From positions 868,001 through 932,000 of the forward strand of contig NZ_WOWO01000002.1 in NCBI RefSeq assembly GCF_009831455.1: a stretch of DNA of 64,000 nucleotides, given 5' to 3'. Position numbers and translations under genes: made by a program. Positions 1 to 8,365 of this stretch are shown here, piece by piece (position 1 is the first letter of the stretch; each line of letters begins with the position of its first letter). The DNA comes from Salinirussus salinus. GTDB taxonomy: Archaea; Halobacteriota; Halobacteria; Halobacteriales; Haloarculaceae. Below the pieces are notes generated by a model. That model saw only the letters and a list, made by a program, of their open reading frames with translations. It was not told where the DNA came from and made no database searches.

Positions 1-1
1 C

Positions 2-1252
2 CGGGGCGACCCGGCGACCGTGACGGTCGTCGACGCGATACCCGAAGACGTCTCGCCGCGCGACCTGCGGTTCCATCCCGAGTACGGCAGCGAGCACTGG
101 GTGATCGACGAGGGAGAGCTCGTCTTCGAGCGGGAGTTCGACCCCGACGAGGAGTACATCACCGTCTACAGGCTCTGTGAAGCGAAGGAGGAGGTCGTCG
201 ACTCGTTCGAGGACCCGACCGTCGAGACGGACTCCGGCATGGAGGCGAGCGAAGGGACCGGCAAAGCCCGGGGGATGGTTCGCGGCGCGGGCGCCGGGCT
301 GACCAACGGCGGGTCCGTACCGGACCCGGATTCCGGGGCCGGCGAGGCGCCCGGGAACGAGGGCGACGTACCGACGCTCGACCTCAACGACCCGGTCGCC
401 AGCGACGGAGCCGGGGAGGGCCAGCGCGAGCCCGCAGAGGACCGAACCACGACGGTGATGGCGGGCGCGGAGAGCGCAGAGTCCGAAGGTGAGAGCGGGT
501 CCGCGGACGGAGCCGAAAGCGAGGGCGACATCCTGAGCGAAAACGGGGATGAGACCCTTGACGAAGGTGAGGGCGACATCCTGAGCGAAAGCGGGGATGA
601 GACCCTTGACGAAGGTGAGGGTGACATCCTGAGCGAGGACGATGGTGACATCCCGGGCGGGAGTGAGGAGACCGCCCCGAACGAGGACGGACCCGACGCG
701 CAGGCCGGGAGCGAGGCGACCGACGAGTCGCTCGTCGCTTCGCTGGCGGCCGAACTCGAGGAGGGGAACGTTCCGGACGAGGACGTCGAGCGGCTCCGGG
801 CGGCGCTGGGCCAGGAGGAGAGCAGTTCCAAGAGCCTCGTGGTCCGGGTAGAGAAACTCCAGCGGGACGTCGACGAGGTGCTCGCCTACACGGACGCGCT
901 CGCGGATTTCCTCGACGAGAACGGGACCGGCGAGGAGATGATCGCGGAGTTCCGCGAGGAAGTCGACGACTTCCAGGCGGAGATGGAGCGGTTCGAGACC
1001 GACCTCGAAGAGGTTGGGACGACGGCCGACCGGACGGAGAGCCGGGTCGACGAACTCGAGACCGACCTCGAGGACGGGTTCGAGGACGTCCGCGACGACC
1101 TGACGGCACTCCGCGAGGAGGTCGAGGAGGTCAGAGACGAGCTCGAGGACGGCGACGTCGACGAGCGGCTCTCGACGCTGGAGGAGGACATCGACAGCCT
1201 CCAGGACTGGCGCGGACGGCTCGCCTCGGTTCTCCAGGAACCGGAGCAGTAG
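2..1252 (+). CDS. Acidic coiled-coil protein, 5' end outside the window
   Basis: I do not recognise a family. The reading frame is open to the left edge; a GTG at position 20 could start it, but the residues before it (RGDPAT) read on smoothly, so the gene probably begins upstream. It has three parts: a folded N-terminal region of about 65 residues (HPEYGSEHWVIDEGELVF), a disordered, very acidic Ser/Gly/Glu linker of about 180 residues with short tandem repeats, and a C-terminal half (about residues 255-400) rich in heptad-like Glu/Leu/Val patterns typical of a long coiled coil. No membrane segment or catalytic motif is visible. A scaffold or structural role would fit but is only inference. 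Confidence 0.6.
   Translation, partial: RGDPATVTVVDAIPEDVSPRDLRFHPEYGSEHWVIDEGELVFEREFDPDEEYITVYRLCEAKEEVVDSFEDPTVETDSGMEASEGTGKARGMVRGAGAGLTNGGSVPDPDSGAGEAPGNEGDVPTLDLNDPVASDGAGEGQREPAEDRTTTVMAGAESAESEGESGSADGAESEGDILSENGDETLDEGEGDILSESGDETLDEGEGDILSEDDGDIPGGSEETAPNEDGPDAQAGSEATDESLVASLAAELEEGNVPDEDVERLRAALGQEESSSKSLVVRVEKLQRDVDEVLAYTDALADFLDENGTGEEMIAEFREEVDDFQAEMERFETDLEEVGTTADRTESRVDELETDLEDGFEDVRDDLTALREEVEEVRDELEDGDVDERLSTLEEDIDSLQDWRGRLASVLQEPEQ
521..640 (+). repeat. 48-bp in-frame tandem repeat
   Basis: Two near-identical 48-bp units (521-568 and 569-616) and a partial third (617-640) lie in the linker of the coiled-coil gene. Each unit encodes 16 residues, EGDILSENGDETLDEG with one N/S change between copies. 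The length keeps the frame, so unit number can vary without breaking the protein. Confidence 0.9.
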
Positions 1253-1812
1253 CTCGCTGGCGGGTGGTCTTTTCCGCCTCCGTTCGGACGCTCGTAACTG
1301 TCTCCCGGCAGTCGTCGGTGCCGGGCTGGCGACGCCCCGGAGTGGCTCGCGACAGCCCGTCCCGCGCGGCCGGAGCCTCCAGCCGGACTGCCCCGAGACC
1401 GGCAGGAGCGGCGCCGCCGGGTGGTTCGTGGGATTCGAAAACCGACCCGCTGGGGCCGGAGATGCCCCACCGGCGGAGAGGGGTTGGGGGGGAGTTTGGC
1501 GGCCACACGCCGTGCCGCCAGTCGTGGCGTCATCAAGAGAGTTATTAAAAGTACGGATAACCGTAGTCGCTGCCGGCAGGGCGGTCGTCCCGCGGAGGCG
1601 GCCGGGTCGGTCGCGGGAAGAACGGGGACCGGGGACCGACTCCCCCCGAAACGGCCCCCGGTGTGTTTTTCGCAATGTGAACACAAAAACCCACAGAAAG
1701 TCCGACAGTATGTCACTCGCCACTGCCAGCCGTCGCGGGCCCCGGGCCGGCCGCGTCACGCCCGGCGAACCGGTCTGCGCAGACTTATGAGCGAGCAGCC
1801 CCAACAGCGTGT
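1253..1812. other. 560-bp intergenic region without a convincing gene
   Basis: No open frame here has haloarchaeal acidic composition or a recognisable motif. There is an AT-rich patch with a TATA-like element (gttattaaaag, about 1540-1550) and a short T-run at about 1665-1669, so a small RNA between them is possible but unsupported. The right end carries the msrB promoter (acttatga, about 1783-1790). Confidence 0.4.
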
Positions 1813-2217
1813 ATGAGCGAACAGGAGCCGATCCCGGACTCGGAGGAGAAGTGGCGCGAGATACTCACCGACGAGGAGTACCGGGTGCTACGCGAGGCCG
1901 GCACCGAGCCGAAATTCAGCGGGGACCTGCTGGACGTCGACGAGGAGGGGACGTTCACCTGCGCCGGCTGCGGCGCGGAGCTGTTCGACTCCGAGGAGAA
2001 GTTCGAGTCCGGAACCGGGTGGCCGAGCTTCTGGGACGTCTACGAGGAGGGCAACATCGAGACGCGGCTGGACACCAGCCACGGGATGCGCCGGACGGAG
2101 GTCGTCTGTGCCCGGTGTGAGGGCCACCTCGGACACGTCTTCGACGACGGCCCCGAGCCGACCGGCAAGCGGTACTGCATCAACTCCGCCGCGCTGGACT
2201 TCGAACCGGAAGCCTGA
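1813..2217 (+). CDS. msrB: Peptide methionine-(R)-S-oxide reductase MsrB
   Basis: A 134-residue enzyme that reduces methionine-R-sulfoxide in proteins, part of oxidative-stress repair in the cytoplasm. It spans the whole family length. The structural zinc site is formed by C50/C53 and C99/C102 (CAGC and CARC). The catalytic cysteine is C122 in the RYCIN motif, and the GTGWPSF and HLGHVFDDGP signatures are present. The ATG is about 25 nt downstream of a TATA-like element (acttatga), which suits a leaderless haloarchaeal transcript. It appears monocistronic; the next gene is convergent. Confidence 0.95.
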   Translation: MSEQEPIPDSEEKWREILTDEEYRVLREAGTEPKFSGDLLDVDEEGTFTCAGCGAELFDSEEKFESGTGWPSFWDVYEEGNIETRLDTSHGMRRTEVVCARCEGHLGHVFDDGPEPTGKRYCINSAALDFEPEA

Positions 2218-2256
2218 GCGGGACCCGGGTCCGCGGCGGTCGATGCGGGTGCTGAC

Positions 2257-3069
2257 TCAGTCGGCGCCCGGTTCGACGACCTCGTAACTGATGCCGTCGT
2301 CCCGGAGCTTGTCGGTGTGCGTCGAGAGCCGGTCGCTGGCCGCGAGCAGCAGTACGTCGAGCCCCTTGGCCGCGGCCTCGCGGACCGCCTCGGGCGTGCC
2401 AAAGCGGACGTCGGGGTCGAGGTCGGCCGCCCGCGCGAGCGCGAGCGCCTCCGGCCCGGCGACCGCGAGCAGGTCGTGGTCCCCGGCCAGCTCCGCGACC
2501 CGGGCGGCGTCGACCGCCCGGCTGCCCCCGTTGCGAACGCTCGGGACCGGCACGGCGGTGACCGCCCCGAGTTCGTAGTCGACGACACCCTCGAAGTCGG
2601 TGACGCCGACCTCCTGACCGGCGTCGGCTGCCGTCACCGCGACGGCCGTCGCGGAGCCTTCCTCGCCCGGAGCAGCGCGCAAGACGCCGTCGCGCATCGT
2701 CAGCGAGATGCGGTCGCCCTCGTCGATGGAGCCCGTCGCCAGCGCGCTCTCGACCTCGACCTCGTCGATGACTTCCTCGGAGACGTGGGAGACCAGCTCG
2801 CGGAGCCCGTCGGTCCGGGAGATGAGCCAGTCCACCCCTTCCTTGGTGACCTCGTAGCGCCCGCGGCCCAGCTTCTCGACCCACCCCTGGTCGACGAGCC
2901 CCTGGAGGTAGTTGCTGACCGCCTGGGAGGTGATGCCGATAGCGTCGGCGACCTCCTGCTGGCTGACGGCGGGCTGGCGGTCCGCGATCTGGACCAGGAT
3001 ACGGTACTGCGTCGCCGCACGCTTGCTGTCGAGGACGCTCCCCGGCTCCCCCTCGACGCTGTCACTCAT
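2257..3069 (-). CDS. Winged-helix (MarR-like) transcriptional regulator
   Basis: A 270-residue DNA-binding protein. Residues about 15-80 form a winged helix (motif VSQQEVADAIGITSQAVSNYL) followed by the wing GRGRYEVTKEGVDWL. The remaining 190 residues are an alpha/beta domain seen in haloarchaeal regulators of this type; its ligand is unknown. I chose the ATG at 3069 because a TATA-like box (aaaatact, 3097-3106 on the minus strand) lies 28-37 nt upstream. The longer frame to 3123 would place the promoter inside the gene. It is divergent from the PH-like gene, and the 220-bp space between them carries both promoters. Target genes cannot be told from the sequence. Confidence 0.75.
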   Translation of the reverse strand: MSDSVEGEPGSVLDSKRAATQYRILVQIADRQPAVSQQEVADAIGITSQAVSNYLQGLVDQGWVEKLGRGRYEVTKEGVDWLISRTDGLRELVSHVSEEVIDEVEVESALATGSIDEGDRISLTMRDGVLRAAPGEEGSATAVAVTAADAGQEVGVTDFEGVVDYELGAVTAVPVPSVRNGGSRAVDAARVAELAGDHDLLAVAGPEALALARAADLDPDVRFGTPEAVREAAAKGLDVLLLAASDRLSTHTDKLRDDGISYEVVEPGAD

Positions 3070-3289
3070 CGGTTGTTCTCTGGGCGGGAAAAGACAAGTA
3101 TTTTTGCACCCGCCGGGGCGCACTCCGTCTGAACCGGTACTCGACGGCGGGCAGCCGGGCCGGTCGGCGGGGATACAACTGAATTTTTCCCGGATCCAAC
3201 GCAGATGGGGCTCGGGCGTGGCGACACGACGTGGATAGCCCCACAGCCGACCGATTTATTATCGATGATGATAACAAACGACTGGTGAC

Positions 3290-4239
3290 GTGCTATCGGA
3301 GACCACACTCAAAATACGGCAGAAGAGCTCGAACCGTGGGGATCGTTCGAGCGGCTCGACCCGGAGCGTCTCGATGGTATCACTCGTGAGAACGAGAGGG
3401 CGCTGGCGACGGTCCGGAGTCCGGACGGGCTGACACGGGCGGACGGGAACGACGAGCGCCGGGTCGACCTCCCGGTCCTGATGGTCGTGACCGACGCGCG
3501 GCTGGTCTTCGTCCCTGCGGACGCGCCGGGGGCCGAGGAGGCCGGGGCGCTGGCATACGGCGACCTCGCGGGTGTCGACGTAGCGAACTCGCTCGCGCTC
3601 CGGTCGGTAGACGGGGTCACCTGGCAGTTGCCGGTCGAGGTGGACGAGCCGACCGCGGCCCACCTGGAGTGGGTCAGCGACGTCCGGGAGCGGGTCACGG
3701 ACCTCGACGAGGACCTCGACAGTGCCGCGCGGCGGCTCGACGCCCTGACCGGGGAGCGCGCCTGGGACGACGCCGAAGAGGTGTACGAGCGACACCGCGG
3801 CCGCCTGGACCGGCTGCTCGGTTCCGTCCAGCGCAGCCCGCTCCCCGACGACAGGGTCGCGCCCGGACTGACGCGGATGGAGCGGACGCTGGAACGGGCC
3901 TACGCGTGGCTCTGTATCGCACGCGCGGAGTCACGGGTCGACCGCAGCCACGGGCCCTCCGCCGAGGAGGCCGGGTGCCGTGCGACGGACCCGGTGGCTG
4001 CTGCCCGGGAATTCCGCGACCGTGCCTGGAGCCGGGTCGAGGAGAGCCGACGTCCCGACGGGTTCCACTTCGGCGAAGAGCGCGAGCTCGAGACCGCACT
4101 CGACCAGCTCGACCTGGAGGTCGAGACGGCAGCGGTCGGAGCGGAGCTGTCCGCCGACGACACGCAAGCTCTCGAGGAGACGGAGGCGGGGGTCGACGGC
4201 GACCACTACCCCGAGACCCTCGAGTTGAGCGACGACTGA
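3290..4239 (+). CDS. PH-like domain protein with an apparent 1-nt frameshift near the start
   Basis: The downstream frame (3316-4239) clearly codes: a PH-like N-terminal domain (VVTDARLVFV, QLPVEVD) followed by an acidic helical region of about 180 residues. That frame has no ATG, GTG or TTG upstream of 3481. A GTG at 3290 in another frame starts VLSETTLK, and joining the frames at the AAAA run (3311-3314) with one extra A gives a continuous protein, VLSETTLKNTAEELEPWGSF. A TATA-like box (ttattat, 3256-3262) is about 30 nt upstream of 3290, which supports that start. The missing base is a real frameshift mutation or a sequencing error. If translation starts only at 3481, a 252-residue product lacking the first strands results. 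Confidence 0.6.
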
Positions 4240-4293
4240 GCGCGACCGGCTTCGTGACACCTAAGAGGACCCCAGCCGGACAGACCGACGCGT

Positions 4294-4377
4294 GCGAGGG
4301 TAGCCAAGCCTGGAAACGGCGGCGGACTCAAGATCCGCTCCCGTAGGGGTCCAAGGGTTCAAATCCCTTCCCTCGCA
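4294..4377 (+). tRNA. tRNA-Leu (anticodon CAA)
   Basis: An 84-nt class II tRNA. The acceptor stem GCGAGGG (4294-4300) pairs with CCCTCGC (4370-4376), with discriminator A at 4377. The anticodon stem GCGGA/TCCGC (4322-4326, 4334-4338) closes the loop CTCAAGA with anticodon CAA at 4329-4331. It has the long variable arm typical of leucine tRNAs, and the T arm AAGGG-TTCAAAT-CCCTT. CCA is not encoded. It reads UUG codons. Confidence 0.97.
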
Positions 4378-4717
4378 TGCGTGAGCACGAGCGGACGCGA
4401 GTGCTCCGCTGCACACGGAGGGAGTTGAACGCTGTCGGCGCCGCCGACTGAAGTTCAAATCCCTTCCCTCGCACTGCAGGACCCACGCGGTCCCTCGCCA
4501 GTGCGGAAGACCCGCGAGGCCGAACGGGAGGCCTCGTTGCGAGCGGGGAGCGCAGTGGCGACCCGCGAGCGGAGCGGTCTTCCCTCGCAAACCTTCTCCG
4601 GAACGACGCGACAGACGAGGGGCTCGCGGGGAGGGACGAGCACTCGGGTCGCTGTCGTCCGGAATCCGGCAGTATCCGGAGGATAACAATCCGGTCTGTC
4701 GGTGTCGGGGGGAGACC
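4378..4717. other. 340-bp intergenic region downstream of tRNA-Leu, with tRNA 3'-end copies
   Basis: No credible gene. The stretch holds a second 21-bp copy of the tRNA 3' end (4453-4473) and a shorter 11-bp copy (4579-4589). It also has GC-rich segments containing GGAGCGCAGTGGCGA-like sequence, and a repeated ATCCGGA near 4668-4680. It looks like a scarred integration site. A purine-rich GGGGGGAGACC just before 4718 may be the ribosome-binding site of the next gene. Confidence 0.6.
4453..4473 (+). repeat. Second copy of the tRNA-Leu 3' end (att-like direct repeat)
   Basis: These 21 bp are identical to 4357-4377, the T-loop-to-discriminator part of tRNA-Leu, 96 bp downstream and in the same orientation. 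An 11-bp third copy (cttccctcgca) is at 4579-4589. Direct repeats of a tRNA 3' end are the usual footprint of tyrosine-recombinase integration. No integrase or element lies between the copies, so this would be a remnant. Confidence 0.7.
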
Positions 4718-5767
4718 ATGAGCGGGCTCTCGGTCGGAGTGGTCGGGTGTGGCTATCGGGCAACCGAATCACACCTGCCCATCTACCGCGAAACGGAGCT
4801 GCCGGTGACGGTCGACTGTGTCTGTGACCTCGACCGCGAGTTGGCGACGCGGGTCGCACGCCAGTTCGACGTCCCCACCGTGTACGACGACGTGTCCGAG
4901 ATGCTCGGCGATGCGGACCTCGATGTCGTCAGCGTCTGCGTGCCCCCGCAGGCGCACTTCCCCGTCGCGCTCGAGGCACTACGAAACGGCTGTCACGTGT
5001 TCGTCGAGAAGCCGTTGACTCTCAGCGTCGAAACGTGCGACGAGCTGATACGGGCGGCCCGGGAGCGCGACCTGAAAATCGGGGTGATGCACAACATGCT
5101 CTACAACGAACCGTTCAGGGCCGCCAAACGGCGGATCTCCGCCGGCGAGATCGGGGAGGTGACCGGGGTCCGCACGCTTCTGACGAACCCCCGCGACGGA
5201 CGGCTTTCGGAGCGGGACCACTGGTACCACGACCTCCCCGGCGGCCTCCTGACCGAGACGTTGCCACACGTCTCGTACATCGCGCTGGACCTGATGGGGT
5301 CGGTCGACGACGTGGCCGTCACCGCACAGCAGGCGACGACCTTCGAGTGGGCGCCACACGACGAGTTCGAGATCCTGTTCGAGGGGCCGGACATCATGTG
5401 CTCGACCCGTGTCTCCTATTCGGGGACCCTGCGAACGATGCGGGTCGACATCCTCGGAACCGACGGCCACCTCCAGGTCGACATGATGGCCAACGCGCTG
5501 TACCGGTTCGGCCTGACGAGTATGGACTTCCTCTCGCTCGGGGTCTACTCGCTGAGCCAGATCGGACAGCGGGTCCGGCACCTGCTGGGCAATGTCGCGG
5601 CCGTCGTCGCGGGGGACGCAACCGCCGGGTCGAGGGTCGTCATCGATGGGTTCCTCGAGAGTGTCCTCCGGGACCGGGCGCCGCCCGTCGACGGCGAGGA
5701 CGGACGGCGATCCGTCGCGGTTCTCGAGGAGACCATCCAGCGCTACGAAACCAACTACGGGGGCTGA
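4718..5767 (+). CDS. Gfo/Idh/MocA-family NAD(P)-dependent oxidoreductase
   Basis: A 349-residue, full-length member of the family. The N-terminal Rossmann fold (VGVVGCGYRA, residues about 5-14) binds NAD(P). The VEKPLTLS motif (about residues 94-101) carries the family's conserved lysine, and the C-terminal half is the alpha/beta substrate domain. Relatives oxidise or reduce sugars, inositols or related cyclic alcohols, but nothing here fixes the substrate. The ATG is preceded by a GGGGGGAG element, suggesting a leadered message. It stands alone downstream of tRNA-Leu, and the tRNA-copy scar just upstream leaves open that it came with an integrated element. Confidence 0.85.
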   Translation: MSGLSVGVVGCGYRATESHLPIYRETELPVTVDCVCDLDRELATRVARQFDVPTVYDDVSEMLGDADLDVVSVCVPPQAHFPVALEALRNGCHVFVEKPLTLSVETCDELIRAARERDLKIGVMHNMLYNEPFRAAKRRISAGEIGEVTGVRTLLTNPRDGRLSERDHWYHDLPGGLLTETLPHVSYIALDLMGSVDDVAVTAQQATTFEWAPHDEFEILFEGPDIMCSTRVSYSGTLRTMRVDILGTDGHLQVDMMANALYRFGLTSMDFLSLGVYSLSQIGQRVRHLLGNVAAVVAGDATAGSRVVIDGFLESVLRDRAPPVDGEDGRRSVAVLEETIQRYETNYGG

Positions 5768-5933
5768 GCGCACCGCAACCGCCCACCCCTGTGCCGGGAG
5801 ACGGGACCGGCAGCCACCGGCGCCGGTCGAAAGAAGCGGCCGCCGGCGGCGTTCCGAAGGCGTGTCAACGTATAACACACAAAAAATCATTACATTTATT
5901 ACCGTCCCGTCAAAGGAAACCGGTACGTCCCTC

Positions 5934-6104
5934 ATGACAGACCATGAGGGATCCCGACCAACCATGTACACCCGATTCACGGACGCCGAGAACACCGGAG
6001 CACCGATGGTCCCGATCGTCGAGGAAGAGCGGGTCGCCACCGACGGCGGCACGACCCGCGAGGAACTGGAAGAGGTCGTCCTCAGCCACCGGATGCGGGA
6101 GTAA
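5934..6104 (+). CDS. Small acidic protein of unknown function (56 aa)
   Basis: A short open frame beginning MTDHEGSRPTMYTRF and ending SHRMRE, with haloarchaeal amino-acid composition. An AT-rich promoter region lies upstream, with a TATA-like element catttatta at 5893-5901. I chose the ATG at 5934; the ATG at 5964 (MYTRF) is also possible. No motif, cysteine or membrane segment is seen. The long AT-rich upstream block (5870-5905) is unusual for this region and supports transcription of something here. Confidence 0.45.
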   Translation: MTDHEGSRPTMYTRFTDAENTGAPMVPIVEEERVATDGGTTREELEEVVLSHRMRE

Positions 6105-6235
6105 GGGGTCTGGAGATGCGCGCCACACCGCCGACACCGGGGGCGAACCGGGACACGCGGGCCGTCGGAACCGCGGTACCGGGTGTACGCAGATAGAACC
6201 GACGACGCTTTTTTGTCCGGCTGCGAGCCGGGGAC

Positions 6236-7042
6236 ATGGACGAGACCCACCGGGCAGCCGTCGCCGAACGGGCCGCCCGGGCGGGCGGCGTCGTCGCCCG
6301 GGAGATGTTCCGACAGGAGATCGCCGTCGAGACGAAAACCGACAAGAGCGACGTCGTCACCGTCGCCGACAGGGACGCCCAGCAACAGGCAGTCGCGACC
6401 GTCCGCCAGGAGTTCCCCGAGGACCCCTTCCTCTGTGAGGAGGAGGTCGCGGTCGTCGGCGGCGTCGACCGCCGCGATTCCGTGCCGACGACCGGCCCGG
6501 TCTGGGTGGTCGACCCCATCGACGGGACCGCAAACTACGTCCGCGGGCTGCGGTACTGGGCGACGGTCGTCGCGGCGCTGGTCGACGGCGACCCCGTCGG
6601 CGTCGCCACCTATCTCCCAGCGCAGGATGACATCTACACGGCCGGGCCGGAGAGCACGACGAAAAACGGCGAGCCCCTGCGGGTCAGCGACCGGTCCGAC
6701 CCCGGCACGTTCGCCCTCGGGGCAGTCGGCCGGTGGCCCCGGGAGGACGGCGGGGCCAGCCTGGACGACCTCGGGAGCCGGTTCGGCGACGTCCGACGGG
6801 TCGGCAGCATGCAGGCGACGCTCGCGCTCGTCGCCGCCGGCTCCCTGGAGGGGGCGGTCGCGACCGGCACTCCCCACCCCTGGGACAGCGTCGCCGGCGC
6901 CGAACTCGTCCGGCGGGCGGGCGGAACCGTGACCGACCTCCGGGGCGAGCCGTGGACACACGACAGCACCGGCCTGGTGGCCTCCAACGGGCGGGCGCAC
7001 GAGCGCTTGCTCGACGCTGTGAGCGAGCCCGACGGGGACTGA
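6236..7042 (+). CDS. Inositol monophosphatase-family phosphatase
   Basis: A 268-residue metal-dependent phosphatase (IMPase/FBPase superfamily). The signature VDPIDGTANY (about residues 91-100) supplies metal- and phosphate-binding aspartates, and the second signature WDSVAGAELVRRAGG near residue 220 is intact. The upstream Glu pair in CEEEV fits the first metal ligand. Haloarchaeal relatives act on inositol-1-phosphate, fructose-1,6-bisphosphate or NADP, and the sequence does not decide between them. A TATA-like T-run (about 6206-6213) sits 25-30 nt before the ATG. It runs in the same direction as the DUF63 gene, with 121 bp between them. Confidence 0.85.
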   Translation: MDETHRAAVAERAARAGGVVAREMFRQEIAVETKTDKSDVVTVADRDAQQQAVATVRQEFPEDPFLCEEEVAVVGGVDRRDSVPTTGPVWVVDPIDGTANYVRGLRYWATVVAALVDGDPVGVATYLPAQDDIYTAGPESTTKNGEPLRVSDRSDPGTFALGAVGRWPREDGGASLDDLGSRFGDVRRVGSMQATLALVAAGSLEGAVATGTPHPWDSVAGAELVRRAGGTVTDLRGEPWTHDSTGLVASNGRAHERLLDAVSEPDGD

Positions 7043-7163
7043 GCCCTCGGGGCCGAGACCACCGAATCCCCGGGAACGCCGCCGCGGGCGTGCGGGCAGC
7101 GCACGCGCGAGACCGGCGCACGCGACCGGAACCCTGAACACGGCGGCCCTCACCCACACCGGT

Positions 7164-8309
7164 ATGGAAGTCCTCGACCGGTACGGGGTGAGCCCGGAGC
7201 AGGCGTGGGTCGGCAGCCTCGTGGCCGCGGTCGCGGTCATCGTCGGCGCCGCGGTCGCCTTCACCGAGCAGGTCTACTACGGCTTCATCTGGCGGTACTT
7301 CTGGGGCCCGGTCCACGCCGACGCCGTCAGCGTCGAGTGTCTGGTCTACGTCCGCGAGACCGGCGAGGTCGTCCGCGGAGCGACGCTCGCGGAGGGGTGT
7401 TCCCGCGCGACCGCGAACTTCGTCGCCGAACCCGGCTACACACTGGTCTCCGAGGCCGGCTACGCGGCGACGCTCGTGTTCATGCTCGCGGGCGTCTACC
7501 TCCTGCTCCGCCGGCTCGACCTGGAGCCGTACCGCGGGTTCCTGTTCGCGCTCGTTCCCTTCTTCCTCTTCGGCGGCGCTCTCCGGGTCGTCGAGGACGC
7601 CTTCGACAGGGGGCTGGAGAGCGGGTTCGGGGTCGCGCTGGAGTACCCGCTCAACACCGTCCTCATCAGCCCGCTCATCTACTTCACCGTCTTCGTGCTC
7701 GCGCTCGTCGCCCTGGTCGTGAGCAAGTACCTCCAGCGCGAGGGGGTCACCGACACCTTCCACTACCCGCTCGCCGGCTTCGGCGTGGCCGCCTCCCTCC
7801 TCACAGTCGGGTACCTCACCTACCTCTCGGCGACGACCCGGTACGTCCAGTTCTACCCGCTCGTGTTCGTCACGACGGTCGGGCTGGCGACGCTGATCGC
7901 CTTCGGCGCCTACTACCTGCTCGAGCGGGTCGCCCCCTGGGTCAACGAGGGAACCGGCACGCTCGGCATCGTGGTCGTCTGGGCCCACGCTATCGACGGC
8001 GTGGCGAACGTCATCGCCTCGGACTGGGCGACCGCCTTCGGCCTGGCCAGCCTCTACGGCTCGAAACACCCCGTCGACCGCATCCTCTCGGGGATCTCGG
8101 AGTCGGTCCCCGTGCTCGCGGCCGTTCCCGGTGACTCCTGGCTCTTTCTCGTGGTCAAGGTCGTCGTCCCGGTCGCCATTCTGGCGATCTTCGAGGAGGA
8201 GTTCTTCGAGGACAGCCCCCGCTACGCCGTCATCCTCCTTGGAGCGATCATCGCCGTCGGCCTCGGACCCGGCACGCGGGACATGATCCGGGTCACTTTC
8301 GGGATCTGA
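7164..8309 (+). CDS. DUF63 family integral membrane protein
   Basis: A 381-residue protein with about eight hydrophobic segments, starting with SLVAAVAVIVGAAVAF (about residues 14-29) and ending with ILLGAIIAVGLG. It matches the archaeal DUF63 family in length and in the motifs YYGFIWRYFWGPVHAD and HAIDGVANVI. Its function is unknown; it is expected in the cytoplasmic membrane. No catalytic residues can be proposed with confidence, although His/Asp pairs within the WAHAIDG segment are conserved in the family. Confidence 0.8.
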   Translation: MEVLDRYGVSPEQAWVGSLVAAVAVIVGAAVAFTEQVYYGFIWRYFWGPVHADAVSVECLVYVRETGEVVRGATLAEGCSRATANFVAEPGYTLVSEAGYAATLVFMLAGVYLLLRRLDLEPYRGFLFALVPFFLFGGALRVVEDAFDRGLESGFGVALEYPLNTVLISPLIYFTVFVLALVALVVSKYLQREGVTDTFHYPLAGFGVAASLLTVGYLTYLSATTRYVQFYPLVFVTTVGLATLIAFGAYYLLERVAPWVNEGTGTLGIVVVWAHAIDGVANVIASDWATAFGLASLYGSKHPVDRILSGISESVPVLAAVPGDSWLFLVVKVVVPVAILAIFEEEFFEDSPRYAVILLGAIIAVGLGPGTRDMIRVTFGI

Positions 8310-8365
8310 GCGGCGACATCCCCGGCGACCGGCCGTCCGGAGCCGGTTCCGACGGTCCCGGCTCG

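Noticed and set aside
1540-1790. Possible small gene after the TATA-like gttattaaaag
   Set aside because: No frame with coding composition, conserved motif or clear start was found; only an unassigned promoter-like element remains.
4979-7264. Very long open frames opposite real genes, such as 761 codons on the minus strand here, 771 at 6684-8999, 793 at 38406-40787 and 770 at 57388-59700
   Set aside because: High GC makes stops rare in the antisense frame. The frames cross several real genes, are rich in Arg/Pro or repeat-like composition and show no motif.
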